A stretch of DNA of 37,596 nucleotides from Candidatus Thiodiazotropha endolucinida (GCF_001715975.1 NZ_MARB01000032.1:1-37596), one strand, 5' to 3'; counted from the first letter of the stretch, positions 24,362-32,810 are shown. Notes: a model not told the origin generated them from the sequence alone. Numbers and translations: made by a program.

Positions 24362-26191
24362 TCACTCCCGTGTCAGACGGGCGTAGAGTAATGGCAGCTT
24401 GCGGGGCAACTCCTGCGGCTTGTGAATCACCACATAACCACCGCTGCCAAAGAGGTAGGGCAGATAGTCGTTACCTTTCTCATCGATGGTGACGCAAAAG
24501 GGCTGTATACCTGAGTTGCGGGCTTCTCTGACGGCCTGCCGGGTATCTTCCACACCATAACGCCCTTCATACTTATCCAGGTCGTTGGGTTTTCCGTCGC
24601 TCAACAGCAGCAGCAATCGCCGTTGTGCCGGCTGCTTGTTAAGCAATTGGTGTGCATAACGGATTGCCGCACCCATGCGGGTATAATAACCGGGTTTGAT
24701 CGCTTGAATTTTTCCACGTGATTTGGCCGAGTAGGATTCGTCAAAGGCTTTGATTTGATGCACACGGACAGGATCCCTTTTTCTCGATGAAAATCCATAC
24801 AACCCAAACCTGTCGCCGGTAGCCGATAGCGATTCGGCAAATAGGTAGAGACTGTCGCGAATCACATCGATTACACGGTGGTGGTTGTCTATCCAGCTGT
24901 CGGTGGAGAGTGACAGGTCGGCCATCAGCAGACAGCTCAGATCCCTGGCGCCTGTTCGCAGATCCCGGTAGAGGTTATCGCCAGTGGCGAGATGACCGCT
25001 TTTCCGCTCTGCCGAGAAACGCAGGTAGGCCTCCATGTCGATCTCACTGCCGTCCGCCTGGCCATGCAGCCAAACGCGTGCCGGCATCAATTGTTGAAAC
25101 TGGGCGCGCAGCTGCTTGGCAGTCTTTGTAAGATGAACGGGCAGTTCGATTGCCGGGGCATCCCCCGTCTGCAGCGTCATGATGCGGCAATGGGCCTCCT
25201 GCATAACCTGGTGCTTCCAGTCCCACTCCGGCAGCAACATGCCTTCCTGCACGATCTCATCGTCACACGCCTCGGACGGCAGGTCGAGATCGAACTTCAA
25301 TTTTGATGCGACGGATTTGCCGTCACGGGTCACGCTGAACTGCTCCATCTGTTCCGCCGCCTCCATGGCCTGATCCAGATCCTCATTCTCCTCGGCACCC
25401 CGGTCGACCTTGGCGAACTCACCCCAACTCAGAATGTTCTCCATGCGAATGGTGATCAATCCTCCGTCGCCATCGGCCATCTCAGTACGCTCTCCCCGGC
25501 GGCTGCGGCCATCATTTACAGCCTTCGACTCGCCCCCGGATTCATTCTCCTGATCAGGGGTATCACTCCCATGAACCAGCCCTGGAGGAGACGGATGGAG
25601 CCACAGCGGTACCGGCCATGGCGCATGGCTGGCAACCGGTAGTCGTGCAACAGTGCCCGGATCGATAAGGGCACGTCTGATGGCCTCCTCCTGTTGTGCT
25701 TCATCCTGTTTCAGGGTTTCCGGATCGGGTCGCTGTGCCAGATGCGCATTCCGCAAACGCCGGTAACGGGCTTGCATGCCCGGATATCTCTCCAGTGCCA
25801 GTTTGCTCAGCTGCTGATTCTTTTCCAGCCATGGCCGGCTTTCGCCCCGATCACATGCGGCCAGCGCCGCGAGCCAGAAATAGAGATCGCGGTTAAGGGA
25901 TCCCTGGGGAAACAGATCGATGACTTCGGGCAGGCGCAATGCATGTTCATCGCGCCAGGCCAGTTCAGTCTTGGTGGCACTGCCGGCTATGCGTTGCAGC
26001 ATGCCTCGCCTGGCATTGTGTTCAGTTGCACCGGCGGCTTCGACCCGCAGTCCGCCATCGCCGCCGAAGGCGCGAAACAGAATGCCCAGAGTGTGGTTCA
26101 GATCGGTCAGGCGCACCGCGGCCTCGGGATAACGGTCCTGTGCCAGGCGGGTGATCAGCCGGTGCCAGAGTTCACCGATCTTCTCTTCCAT
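24362..26191 (-). CDS. norD: NorD, VWA-domain nitric oxide reductase activation protein
   Basis: A 609-residue cytoplasmic protein with a long N-terminal region and a C-terminal von Willebrand factor A domain, in which the MIDAS motif DLSLSTDSW (about residues 431-439) and the LLLLSDGKPND strand are visible. NorD works with the AAA ATPase NorQ in inserting non-haem iron into the NorB subunit of NO reductase. The middle (about residues 185-260) is acidic and low-complexity. The ATG follows GGGGAG. Encoded in one operon with norQ; norB itself is not in the window. Confidence 0.9.
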   Translation of the reverse strand: MEEKIGELWHRLITRLAQDRYPEAAVRLTDLNHTLGILFRAFGGDGGLRVEAAGATEHNARRGMLQRIAGSATKTELAWRDEHALRLPEVIDLFPQGSLNRDLYFWLAALAACDRGESRPWLEKNQQLSKLALERYPGMQARYRRLRNAHLAQRPDPETLKQDEAQQEEAIRRALIDPGTVARLPVASHAPWPVPLWLHPSPPGLVHGSDTPDQENESGGESKAVNDGRSRRGERTEMADGDGGLITIRMENILSWGEFAKVDRGAEENEDLDQAMEAAEQMEQFSVTRDGKSVASKLKFDLDLPSEACDDEIVQEGMLLPEWDWKHQVMQEAHCRIMTLQTGDAPAIELPVHLTKTAKQLRAQFQQLMPARVWLHGQADGSEIDMEAYLRFSAERKSGHLATGDNLYRDLRTGARDLSCLLMADLSLSTDSWIDNHHRVIDVIRDSLYLFAESLSATGDRFGLYGFSSRKRDPVRVHQIKAFDESYSAKSRGKIQAIKPGYYTRMGAAIRYAHQLLNKQPAQRRLLLLLSDGKPNDLDKYEGRYGVEDTRQAVREARNSGIQPFCVTIDEKGNDYLPYLFGSGGYVVIHKPQELPRKLPLLYARLTRE

Positions 26192-26225
26192 CAGTCTCCC
26201 CTTGGCTCAAGCGGTTTGGCGCCCA

Positions 26226-26654
26226 TCAGGACATCCTCCGGCACGCTTCGGGCAATGCCCTGCCGATAAGGGGATAGCGGTAACATTTTCCCGCCATCGC
26301 CTTGGCGAGTCCCAGCATGCCGATGAGAATCAAGGTGGAGTGGCACACTGTAAAGTAGATGATGACCACCATCCAGGTGTAGGCGCCGTCATAACCGCCA
26401 AGCAAAAGGATAACGATGTTGACAATCACCAGCAGCACGCCTGCCCAGAGAGAGGCCGAGAAGGTCTGTTCAAGATGGGATCGCGCAAGCGGCGGCAGGG
26501 ATTTGCCCTGCCTAAAATAGATCGCCAACAGAATGGCAAATGCAATACCGGGTATCAACAGCAGATTCGCCAAATAGAGTGACTCCGCGGTGACAGCCAT
26601 GGCCGACCCCGGCGGGTCTCCCTGCGGATAATTGTCACCGCCCGATTGTGGCAT
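26226..26654 (-). CDS. Small four-helix membrane protein inside the nor operon
   Basis: A 142-residue protein with four membrane segments (about 28-45, 72-90, 96-118 and a weaker one near 60), ending with KCYRYPLIGRALPEACRRMS, a tail recalling DUF4870-type proteins. I do not recognise a defined function. Its start overlaps the norQ stop by about 20 bases, and norD follows after 34 bases, so it is embedded in the operon and may be a membrane component for NO-reductase assembly. An internal ATG at 26600 is an alternative start. Confidence 0.6.
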   Translation of the reverse strand: MPQSGGDNYPQGDPPGSAMAVTAESLYLANLLLIPGIAFAILLAIYFRQGKSLPPLARSHLEQTFSASLWAGVLLVIVNIVILLLGGYDGAYTWMVVIIYFTVCHSTLILIGMLGLAKAMAGKCYRYPLIGRALPEACRRMS

Positions 26655-27453
26655 AGACGACCTCCATCAAGGCTGTCGCTGTTTCCATATCGTCTGTGAG
26701 TGGCTCAACCAGTGCAGAACGGCAGGCCTCGACCGGCTCATAGCCGCCCAGAATCAAGGTGGCCGCATAGACCAGCAGTCGTGTAGAGGCAGCCTCCTCC
26801 AGATCGTGGTCCTTGAGTGCCCGCATGGCATTGGCCAGACGCACCAGTTGGCGGGCCATATCGCCATCGATGCCGGTCTCTCCAATCAGAATCTCATGCT
26901 CCAGCTCAGGAGCGGGAAACTCGAATCGGAGTGCGACGAAACGCTGCCGGGTACTCGGTTTCATGCCTTTCAGAAGATTTTGATAGCCGGGATTGTATGA
27001 CACAACCAGCATGAACTCCGGGGGTGCCTTGAGAATCTCTCCGGTACGCTCGAGGGGAAGAATGCGTCTGTCATCAGTCAGGGGATGGAGCACCACGGTG
27101 GTATCCTTCCTCGCCTCCACCACCTCATCCAGATAGCAGATGGCGCCCTCCCTGACCGCACGGGTCAGCGGGCCGTCCGACCAATAGGTGCCACTCTCGC
27201 CGATCAGATGCCGTCCCACCAGATCGGCGGCACTCAGATCGTCATGACAGGCAACCGTGTAGACTGGCCTGGCGAGCTTGGCCGCCATGTAGTTGATAAA
27301 GCGAGTTTTGCCACATCCGGTCGGGCCCTTGATCAGCAAGGGGAGCTGATGTTTGTAGCCATATTCGAAGAGTTCGATTTCCCGTGCCTGGGGTTTATAG
27401 AAGGGAAGCGATTCGTCATTTTCACGCTTGTTTAAAATTACAGGTTTTTCCAT
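26635..27453 (-). CDS. norQ: NorQ, MoxR-type AAA ATPase for NO reductase activation
   Basis: A 272-residue AAA+ ATPase with Walker A GPTGCGKTRFI (about residues 44-53), Walker B AICYLDEVVEA and sensor segment FMLVVSYNPGYQ. With NorD it forms a MoxR/VWA chaperone pair that activates the NorCB reductase. The ATG at 27451-27453 is chosen because GAGGAG lies at the right distance; the longer frame to 27489 runs into norF. Confidence 0.9.
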   Translation of the reverse strand: MEKPVILNKRENDESLPFYKPQAREIELFEYGYKHQLPLLIKGPTGCGKTRFINYMAAKLARPVYTVACHDDLSAADLVGRHLIGESGTYWSDGPLTRAVREGAICYLDEVVEARKDTTVVLHPLTDDRRILPLERTGEILKAPPEFMLVVSYNPGYQNLLKGMKPSTRQRFVALRFEFPAPELEHEILIGETGIDGDMARQLVRLANAMRALKDHDLEEAASTRLLVYAATLILGGYEPVEACRSALVEPLTDDMETATALMEVVYATIGR

Positions 27454-27463
27454 CGCCATCTCC

Positions 27464-27739
27464 TCATCCGACCAGGGTAAAGGCGACACCGATCAAACCG
27501 CCGGGAAGAAACAGCCAGAGGCTGACCGGCCAACGCCAGAAACCCTGTATCCGTTTCAAACCCATAAAGTAGTCACCCACCATCTGCCCTTTGATCAGGG
27601 CAAAAGCCAAAACTGTCAGCGAAACACCCAGACCACCCAGGCTGAATTGACCGATCAGATAGGTTGTCAGCGTCAACCCCATCATGATCAGCCAGACCCA
27701 GGTACAGGCACGGATGCCAAAAGCGGTTCGTCTAGTCAT
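27464..27739 (-). CDS. norF: NorF-like small membrane protein (cytochrome oxidase subunit IV-type)
   Basis: A 91-residue protein with three hydrophobic segments and the KGQMVGDYFMGLK motif near residue 48, characteristic of the prokaryotic cytochrome c oxidase subunit IV family to which NorF belongs. It follows norE after six bases and precedes norQ by ten, a compact norE-norF-norQ order. A second, divergent norF copy lies at 29171-29458. Confidence 0.8.
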   Translation of the reverse strand: MTRRTAFGIRACTWVWLIMMGLTLTTYLIGQFSLGGLGVSLTVLAFALIKGQMVGDYFMGLKRIQGFWRWPVSLWLFLPGGLIGVAFTLVG

Positions 27740-27745
27740 TGTGGA

Positions 27746-28327
27746 TCATCTCATGATATAGACAAGGGGAAACAGAATCAGCCAGACCAGGTCGACCATA
27801 TGCCAGTAGGATACACCCGTTTCAACCCCCGTATGTTCCCGGTCACTGTAGCCCCCCCTTTTGGCCTTCACCGCGACTGCCGCAAGAATCACCATACCCA
27901 TGATGACATGCATGAAATGAAAAAAGGTCAGCGACAGATAGAACATATAGAATGTGTTTGTGCTCAGTCTGATGCCCGCTTCGATATGATGGACATACTC
28001 ATGCCCCTTCACAATCAGGAAGAGTAGCCCCATTGCCAGCGCCGCCAACAACCAATGCACGCAGCCACGACTGTCATCTTCGCGAATGGATGCCACAGCC
28101 CTGACAACGAAATAGCTGCTGGTAATCAGGGCAAACGTGTTGAGCAGCGCCGCATCGCTATCCAGGGTGCTCTGATAATGGTTGAACAGATCCACATTTT
28201 TCATGCGGGTAAAGGCATAGGCGCCGAAAAACGCGGCAAATGCGGCAAGCTCCGCCAGTATGAAGACCCAAATCGCCAAATCACCCGGGGGAAAGCGGTT
28301 GGATTCAATCGTTGCCTCGGCCTGCAC
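27746..28327 (-). CDS. norE: NorE, cytochrome oxidase subunit III-like protein
   Basis: A 193-residue membrane protein of the cytochrome oxidase subunit III family: GDLAIWVFILAELAAFAAFFGAYAF, the conserved KGHEYVHHIEAG segment, FFHFMHVIMGM and the terminal SYWHMVDLVWLILFPLVYIMR. NorE supports the activity of NO reductase without being a catalytic subunit. The start codon is GTG, after AGGAG. An FNR/DNR-type box lies 70 bases upstream and a second norE copy runs divergently. Confidence 0.85.
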   Translation of the reverse strand: MQAEATIESNRFPPGDLAIWVFILAELAAFAAFFGAYAFTRMKNVDLFNHYQSTLDSDAALLNTFALITSSYFVVRAVASIREDDSRGCVHWLLAALAMGLLFLIVKGHEYVHHIEAGIRLSTNTFYMFYLSLTFFHFMHVIMGMVILAAVAVKAKRGGYSDREHTGVETGVSYWHMVDLVWLILFPLVYIMR

Positions 28328-28392
28328 GGGGGATTACTGCTCCTGTAGGAAAATTCACAAACCCAATGCTAAAGCAGGTCCCATACTTCACC

Positions 28393-28406
28393 TTGATGAA
28401 TATCAA
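28393..28406. promoter_or_regulatory. FNR/DNR-type box for the minus-strand nor operon
   Basis: TTGATGAATATCAA is a perfect site, centred about 72 bases before the minus-strand norE start. It is one of two boxes between the divergent norE copies. Confidence 0.75.
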
Positions 28407-28459
28407 GCTGAATACCCTGAAGAAAATCATGGATTTACCTACAGCGCAGTTGCGATAAA

Positions 28460-28473
28460 TTGATCCTTGTCAA
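28460..28473. promoter_or_regulatory. FNR/DNR-type box for the plus-strand norEF pair
   Basis: TTGATCCTTGTCAA has one base off the perfect site. It is centred about 92 bases before the plus-strand norE and 67 bases from the box facing the other way. Confidence 0.7.
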
Positions 28474-28498
28474 AGCACTATCACCAGGTGTACAGACA

Positions 28499-28573
28499 AT
28501 GGCATCTCCCAACATCGATAGGCCTGCGCGCATTCCGCCTCCGACCTTAATCATTACATGCCTAATTCCATAG
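28499..28573 (+). CDS. Possible 24-codon leader ORF overlapping the start of the second norE
   Basis: An ATG at 28499 preceded by AGGTG opens a 24-residue frame (MASPNIDRPARIPPPTLIIT then four residues) that ends at 28573, fifteen bases inside the norE gene in another frame. The norE start itself has a weak ribosome binding site, so translational coupling is possible. It may also be chance. Confidence 0.25.
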   Translation: MASPNIDRPARIPPPTLIITCLIP

Positions 28574-29157
28574 CCCCACCAGTACAGGCAGTAGTACCCG
28601 TCAAGAACCATGTGCCCGGCAACATGGCCATCTGGGTAGGGATTCTCTCGGAAATGACCGAGTTCGCCCTGATGTTCATCGTCTATTTCATCGCCAAGGT
28701 ACATAATCCGGAGTTTTTCGCCGACGGGCCACTGCGCCTGAACACCACCGCCGGCGTGTTGAATACCCTGGTCCTGCTCTCCAGCAGCTATTTCGTCATC
28801 AAAGCGATAAAATCGATCAGGATCGGCCAGGTAGACCAGTGTCAACGCTGGCTTTGGTCGGCGGTTGCGATGGGTGCGCTCTACCTGATCATCAAATTCT
28901 ATGAGTATCACTGGAACAGTGAACACGGGCTGGCAACCGACACGGATATCTTCTTTACCGTCTACTACTACACCACCTTCAACCATTTGCTGCATGTCGG
29001 CTGGGGCAGCGGCGCCATTTTATGGGCTATTATGGGAATAAGGATGGGTGGTATCACCCAGCTTAACCACAGCGGTTTGGAGGCGGTTGCCGTCTACTGG
29101 CATATGATCGATCTGGCGTGGATTGTCATATTCCCCTTGCTGTATGTGTTGCGTTGA
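28558..29157 (+). CDS. Second NorE-like protein (cytochrome oxidase subunit III family)
   Basis: A 199-residue membrane protein of the same family as the minus-strand NorE, but clearly diverged. Shared features are GNMAIWVGILSEMTEFALMFIVYF, KFYEYHWNSEHG, FNHLLHVGWGSG and the ending VYWHMIDLAWIVIFPLLYVLR. Five membrane segments are visible. It forms a pair with the small COX4-like gene that follows after 13 bases. Having two norEF-like pairs back to back suggests two NO-reductase-type or oxidase-type complexes to serve, which cannot be seen in this window. Confidence 0.8.
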   Translation: MPNSIAPPVQAVVPVKNHVPGNMAIWVGILSEMTEFALMFIVYFIAKVHNPEFFADGPLRLNTTAGVLNTLVLLSSSYFVIKAIKSIRIGQVDQCQRWLWSAVAMGALYLIIKFYEYHWNSEHGLATDTDIFFTVYYYTTFNHLLHVGWGSGAILWAIMGIRMGGITQLNHSGLEAVAVYWHMIDLAWIVIFPLLYVLR

Positions 29158-29170
29158 TAGGAGACGACTG

Positions 29171-29458
29171 GTGTTCGACACTAAATCCGTAGATTTCATT
29201 TGGCTGGTCTTGATGGGTTTGACCCTGCTCAGCGCCGCCATTGCCGAATCGCCCGATCAGGGTTTGATCTTGATCCTGGTGATCACTCTTACCGTGGCCT
29301 ACAAGGGCCGTATGATCGTCGACCATTTTATGGAACTCAAAGATGCCAACCGGCTGCTGCGCAACAGCATGCGTATCTATTTTTACGTCATCCCCGCCAT
29401 GATCGTGCTTGTCTATCTCTTTCCGGATCTCATTGCTCGGCTTACTACGTTGCAATAG
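29171..29458 (+). CDS. Second NorF-like protein (prokaryotic COX4 family)
   Basis: A 95-residue protein with three membrane segments and the family motif YKGRMIVDHFMELKD near the middle, followed by LRNSMRIYFYVIPAMIVLVYLF. The GTG at 29171 is chosen because ATAGGAGACG precedes it; the ORF could open at 29123 but would then overlap norE. It is co-transcribed with the norE-like gene upstream. Confidence 0.75.
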   Translation: MFDTKSVDFIWLVLMGLTLLSAAIAESPDQGLILILVITLTVAYKGRMIVDHFMELKDANRLLRNSMRIYFYVIPAMIVLVYLFPDLIARLTTLQ

Positions 29459-29895
29459 AGGGATTTTTTGAAGAAACCGGGACTGGTTTTATAACACCAG
29501 GTCTGCACACCACCATCACATCACATCGTGACAACTGAACTGAGAGGTTGCCCGACGGCTTATTGCCTGATACTCAGCCCGCCGGTATGGAATAACAGAG
29601 TGCTGTATAGAGGGTTGCCAGGCTGATCTGGGTCAACGGGTTGATCCCTAGCCTCGATTTCTCTCTTGTGATGGAGGGAGGGTATGTTTATTCTTCATAG
29701 ACTTGTCGCGAAATGGGACAGAGTTACTACAGGAAGGGCTGAATTTCTATGCCGAACTGGTTAATTTCCATCCTAGGCGCAATATATACCCGCATACCGG
29801 TTAGTATTCGCCCCTACGTCAAGCGTGTTTTCAACTGGGGGGTGCTTCGCATTCAGGCGATAGTCAGTCGCCGAAGGGTCCACTAGGGTCAGCAG
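29459..29895 (+). other. Intergenic region with short ORFs before the oxidoreductase cluster
   Basis: About 440 bases. A 26-codon frame at 29684-29764 has a very strong GGAGGGAGGG ribosome binding site; it overlaps the 45-codon frame at 29749-29886 listed separately. Neither matches a family I know. No FNR-type site and no terminator were found. Confidence 0.35.
29749..29886 (+). CDS. Possible 45-residue small protein upstream of the MDR gene
   Basis: An ATG frame encoding MPNWLISILGAIYTRIPVS and a further 26 basic residues ending SRRRVH, stopping nine bases before the MDR start codon. It has a short hydrophobic N-terminus and an Arg-rich end. It could be a true small protein of the operon or the leftover of a truncated gene; no family recognised. 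Confidence 0.3.
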   Translation: MPNWLISILGAIYTRIPVSIRPYVKRVFNWGVLRIQAIVSRRRVH

Positions 29896-30882
29896 GTGCA
29901 GTTCCTGGATTTTGAAATCGCACACCTGGAACCGTACGAGTTTCTCAGTCCCTCAAATGGTGAAGTGTTGATCAAGGCGCAGTTCAGCTGCATCAGTCCA
30001 GGTACTGAGCGAGCCGTACTCTGTGGTTTACCGGGAGCGCGCCGGGATTTTCCGTATGCGCCGGGTTATGCGGTAGCGGGTCGCTTGCTCGCTGCAGGCA
30101 AGGGGGTTGGGAATTTGAAGGTGGGTGACCGGGTGGCTGGGCGTATGCCCCATGCCGATCTGGCTACGGTGTCGGCTCGCCACCTCTTCAAGATTCCGCA
30201 TCAGGTAACGGATCAGGAGGCTTGCTTCATCGAATTGGGCATCATCTGCCTGCAGGGTATCCGCAAGGCGGGAATCCAACCAGGCGACGTAGTGGCTGTC
30301 GTGGGACAGGGCCTGATTGGCCAACTTGCCAATCGTTTGGCGAAGATGCTAGGGGCGGCCCGGGTTGTTGCCATTGCGCCCAGCCACAACCGTGAGAAGA
30401 CAGCATTGCTACCCGGCGGTGCCGATGAATTCCTAGCCTTCAATGACGATGACGTGAGTTTGGCGGACGTTCAGGCAGATATCGTCATCGAGGCCGTGGG
30501 TAGCCCCGATGCTAACTTAACAGCCTTGGAATGCGCAAAAGATAAGGGGCGCGTGGTATTGCTCGGTAGTACCCGGGGATTGACCCGGAATATCAATCTC
30601 GCCGAACTCGTGCAGCGCCGTGAACTCACCATTGTCGGCGCCCATATCAATGCCATGCCCGAACATGATGCTGGGCCGCAGCGCTGGACCTATTGGCAGG
30701 AAGGACGTCTGTTTCTGGATTTGCTTGCCAATCAACGTCTTTCTGTCGCCGATCTGATTACCTGGCAGGCGGCCCCAACCGAATGTAACGCGGTATATGA
30801 GAATCTTGCTCAAGGCGGGCGGGGCCAGGTTGGTGTCGTTTTTGATTGGCGAGACAGTAATACTTCCAAATCGGCTGCTTAG
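29896..30882 (+). CDS. Medium-chain dehydrogenase/reductase (zinc-alcohol-dehydrogenase-like)
   Basis: A 328-residue MDR-family oxidoreductase. The N-terminal GroES-like domain reads SCISPGTERAVL, then YAPGYAVAGRLLAAGKGVGNLKVGDRV; the nucleotide-binding domain has VVAVVGQGLIGQLANRLAKMLGAARVVAIAP (Rossmann GxGxxG). The catalytic Cys and GHE motif of alcohol dehydrogenases are absent, as in the group resembling BchC and the polysaccharide-linked bidomain oxidoreductases. The start is GTG, since an in-frame stop lies just upstream. It heads a three-gene unit with a Gfo/Idh/MocA gene and an MDR-like gene. Substrate unknown. Confidence 0.75.
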   Translation: MQFLDFEIAHLEPYEFLSPSNGEVLIKAQFSCISPGTERAVLCGLPGARRDFPYAPGYAVAGRLLAAGKGVGNLKVGDRVAGRMPHADLATVSARHLFKIPHQVTDQEACFIELGIICLQGIRKAGIQPGDVVAVVGQGLIGQLANRLAKMLGAARVVAIAPSHNREKTALLPGGADEFLAFNDDDVSLADVQADIVIEAVGSPDANLTALECAKDKGRVVLLGSTRGLTRNINLAELVQRRELTIVGAHINAMPEHDAGPQRWTYWQEGRLFLDLLANQRLSVADLITWQAAPTECNAVYENLAQGGRGQVGVVFDWRDSNTSKSAA

Positions 30883-30917
30883 GGCAAACATAGCGAGATC
30901 GTCACGGGGAAATTGAT

Positions 30918-31979
30918 ATGGATACTTTAAGAATTGGTGTTGTCGGTGCCGGTGCGATTGCACAACGAAATGCACGCGATACGGTAGCTTCCGGCGTGGC
31001 GACCATCGCCGGAGTGTTCGATATCAACCACAAGGCGGCTCGTGATATGGCCCACGATCTGTCTGCACCGTTCTTTTCGAGTTATGAGGATATGCTTAAG
31101 TCGGAAGCGGTGGATGCCGTTTTGCTGTCGGTGCCGCATCACCTGCATCGGTCAATGACAGTGCAAGCGGCGGAGGCTGGAAAGCACGTTTTGGTCGAAA
31201 AACCCATCGCCAATACCTTGTCCGAAGCCGAGGAAATGATAAAAGCCTGCAACGCCAACGGTGTCAAGATGACGGTCAACTATAGTTTTCGTTATTTACC
31301 CAAGATACTCAAGGCAAAACAATTAATCGAAGACGGTGCTTTGGGTGAGATAACAGGGTTTCAAACCTGTATTCAACAATACAAGAATCGCGGATATTGG
31401 AGCGGTGCATCGAGTAATTCTCCGGATAATTGGCGGGCATCCAAGGCCAAATGCGGTGGAGGTTTTCTCATTATGACAGCCTGCCACAATGTTGATTATC
31501 TCTATTATATTACCGGTCTCAAAGGTACCCGGGTATACAGTGAATACGCAACGCTCGGATCGCCCGCTGAGGTCGAGGATATCATCAGTATTTCTTACCG
31601 GATGGGAGAGCGAGCCGTTGGCAGCTTTAGCGCCAGTTCCATCATGCGGGGAATGGAACAGAAAGAAGAACGCATATGGGGCACCAATGGGAGCTTGTTG
31701 ATTCACCCGGAGGGGTTGGAAATGTATTCCACGAGGCCCATCGACGGTAAACGCCCCGGCAAGGTGCACAAATTCAAAAAATTTCCCAATGTTAGCTGGA
31801 CAGCCGAATGGGTAAAGGGCTTTGTGAACGCGGTACGGTCAGATACCATGCCTCCCGTATCCTATGTTGATGCATGGGAGAATCTGGCTTTTATAACCAC
31901 CGCATACCAATCAATGGAAGAACGGCGTGCGCTGACTGTGCCGGAGTTCATATCCACACAGTTGGAGTCGGTGGCGTGA
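30918..31979 (+). CDS. Gfo/Idh/MocA-family oxidoreductase
   Basis: A 353-residue NAD(P)-dependent sugar or cyclitol dehydrogenase. RIGVVGAGAIAQRNARD at the N-terminus is the dinucleotide-binding fold, VEKPIANT at about residues 92-99 is the family EKP motif with the catalytic Lys, and the H-x-x-DYLYYITG segment near residue 190 carries the acid-base His. A GGGGA ribosome binding site precedes the ATG. Such genes beside an MDR gene often belong to sugar or cell-surface polysaccharide pathways, but no glycosyltransferase or sugar nucleotide gene is nearby. Confidence 0.85.
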   Translation: MDTLRIGVVGAGAIAQRNARDTVASGVATIAGVFDINHKAARDMAHDLSAPFFSSYEDMLKSEAVDAVLLSVPHHLHRSMTVQAAEAGKHVLVEKPIANTLSEAEEMIKACNANGVKMTVNYSFRYLPKILKAKQLIEDGALGEITGFQTCIQQYKNRGYWSGASSNSPDNWRASKAKCGGGFLIMTACHNVDYLYYITGLKGTRVYSEYATLGSPAEVEDIISISYRMGERAVGSFSASSIMRGMEQKEERIWGTNGSLLIHPEGLEMYSTRPIDGKRPGKVHKFKKFPNVSWTAEWVKGFVNAVRSDTMPPVSYVDAWENLAFITTAYQSMEERRALTVPEFISTQLESVA

Positions 31980-32737
31980 ACGAGGCGATAGAAATCCTCG
32001 CCCAAACGTCGATGGCCGGTGTCGACAACCCCGGATATGGCATAGGGAAAATGCGTGGCCCCGGTGATGGCGCTGATTCGGATCGTTTCGCCCTCTTTCC
32101 GATTTCCGACCAGCCAGTCATGTCCGCCGGACAGGAGGCATACATCGAACTGCCTCCCATGAAGAACCCAAGAATCGGACTGTTGATCCCACCGCTGACC
32201 ATGGCCTTGTGGGCCTGGGATCGGTTAGGTCTGGAAATGGGCGAAGCGGCGGTGGTCTCGGGTGGGCAACCGTATACGCGGCTGTTAACCTATTGCGCTT
32301 CGCTTCGGGGAGCATTGCCGGTAATTGAACTGGGTAGTCGGTCGACCACGGAAACCGATACAGGGTTTCACTACTTGTCTATCGACGATCCCGATTCAGC
32401 GCTGCGGACACTAACAGAGCAAATCGCCGACAAACCGGGTGTGTGTATGGTGGATCTCAGCGGTGAGGCGAAAATTATGGATCTGTTTTTCGCGGCGATG
32501 CCGCGCTTCGGGCGCTTGATGCTGTCCTCAATCTCGAGCGAACCCTTGACCGTCGATTTTTACAATCATATTCATCGAACCGGGGCGAGAATCGAAGCGG
32601 GTAAGATTATGCCTCAACTGGTTTTTGACCCAGCGTGGCGTGATGAACTGACGCCTGTTCGTCTACGGGCAACTCGACTGGTCGACTGCCCAGCCATTGC
32701 TGAGAAACTGCAATCCTTAGTTCCCATCAAAATATAG
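31976..32737 (+). CDS. Degenerate MDR-like protein, catalytic domain reduced
   Basis: A 253-residue protein that starts with GTG in a GTGA overlap with the Gfo/Idh/MocA gene (GGAG nine bases before). Its second half resembles the nucleotide-binding part of MDR proteins (EAAVVSGGQPYTRLLTYCASLRGALPVIEL; MVDLSGEAKIMDLFFAAMPRFGRLMLSS), but the glycine-rich loop is altered (SGGQPYTR) and the N-terminal GroES-like domain is reduced to about 70 residues ending in YIELPPMK. It therefore looks like a paralogue of the first gene that lost catalysis, perhaps acting as a partner subunit. An older frame from 31874 exists but runs inside the preceding gene. Confidence 0.6.
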   Translation: MNEAIEILAQTSMAGVDNPGYGIGKMRGPGDGADSDRFALFPISDQPVMSAGQEAYIELPPMKNPRIGLLIPPLTMALWAWDRLGLEMGEAAVVSGGQPYTRLLTYCASLRGALPVIELGSRSTTETDTGFHYLSIDDPDSALRTLTEQIADKPGVCMVDLSGEAKIMDLFFAAMPRFGRLMLSSISSEPLTVDFYNHIHRTGARIEAGKIMPQLVFDPAWRDELTPVRLRATRLVDCPAIAEKLQSLVPIKI

Positions 32738-32781
32738 GGAAATGCCTGGTACGACTTTTCTCGATTGTCTCTATCCTACCG

Positions 32782-32810
32782 GCGAATGACGCTATAAGGA
32801 TATCATTCGC
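32782..32810. terminator. Inverted repeat between convergent genes
   Basis: GCGAATGA (32782-32789) pairs perfectly with TCATTCGC (32803-32810) across a 13-base loop, between the plus-strand oxidoreductase unit and the minus-strand fcc operon. There is no T-run, so a bidirectional terminator role is plausible but weakly supported. Confidence 0.4.
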
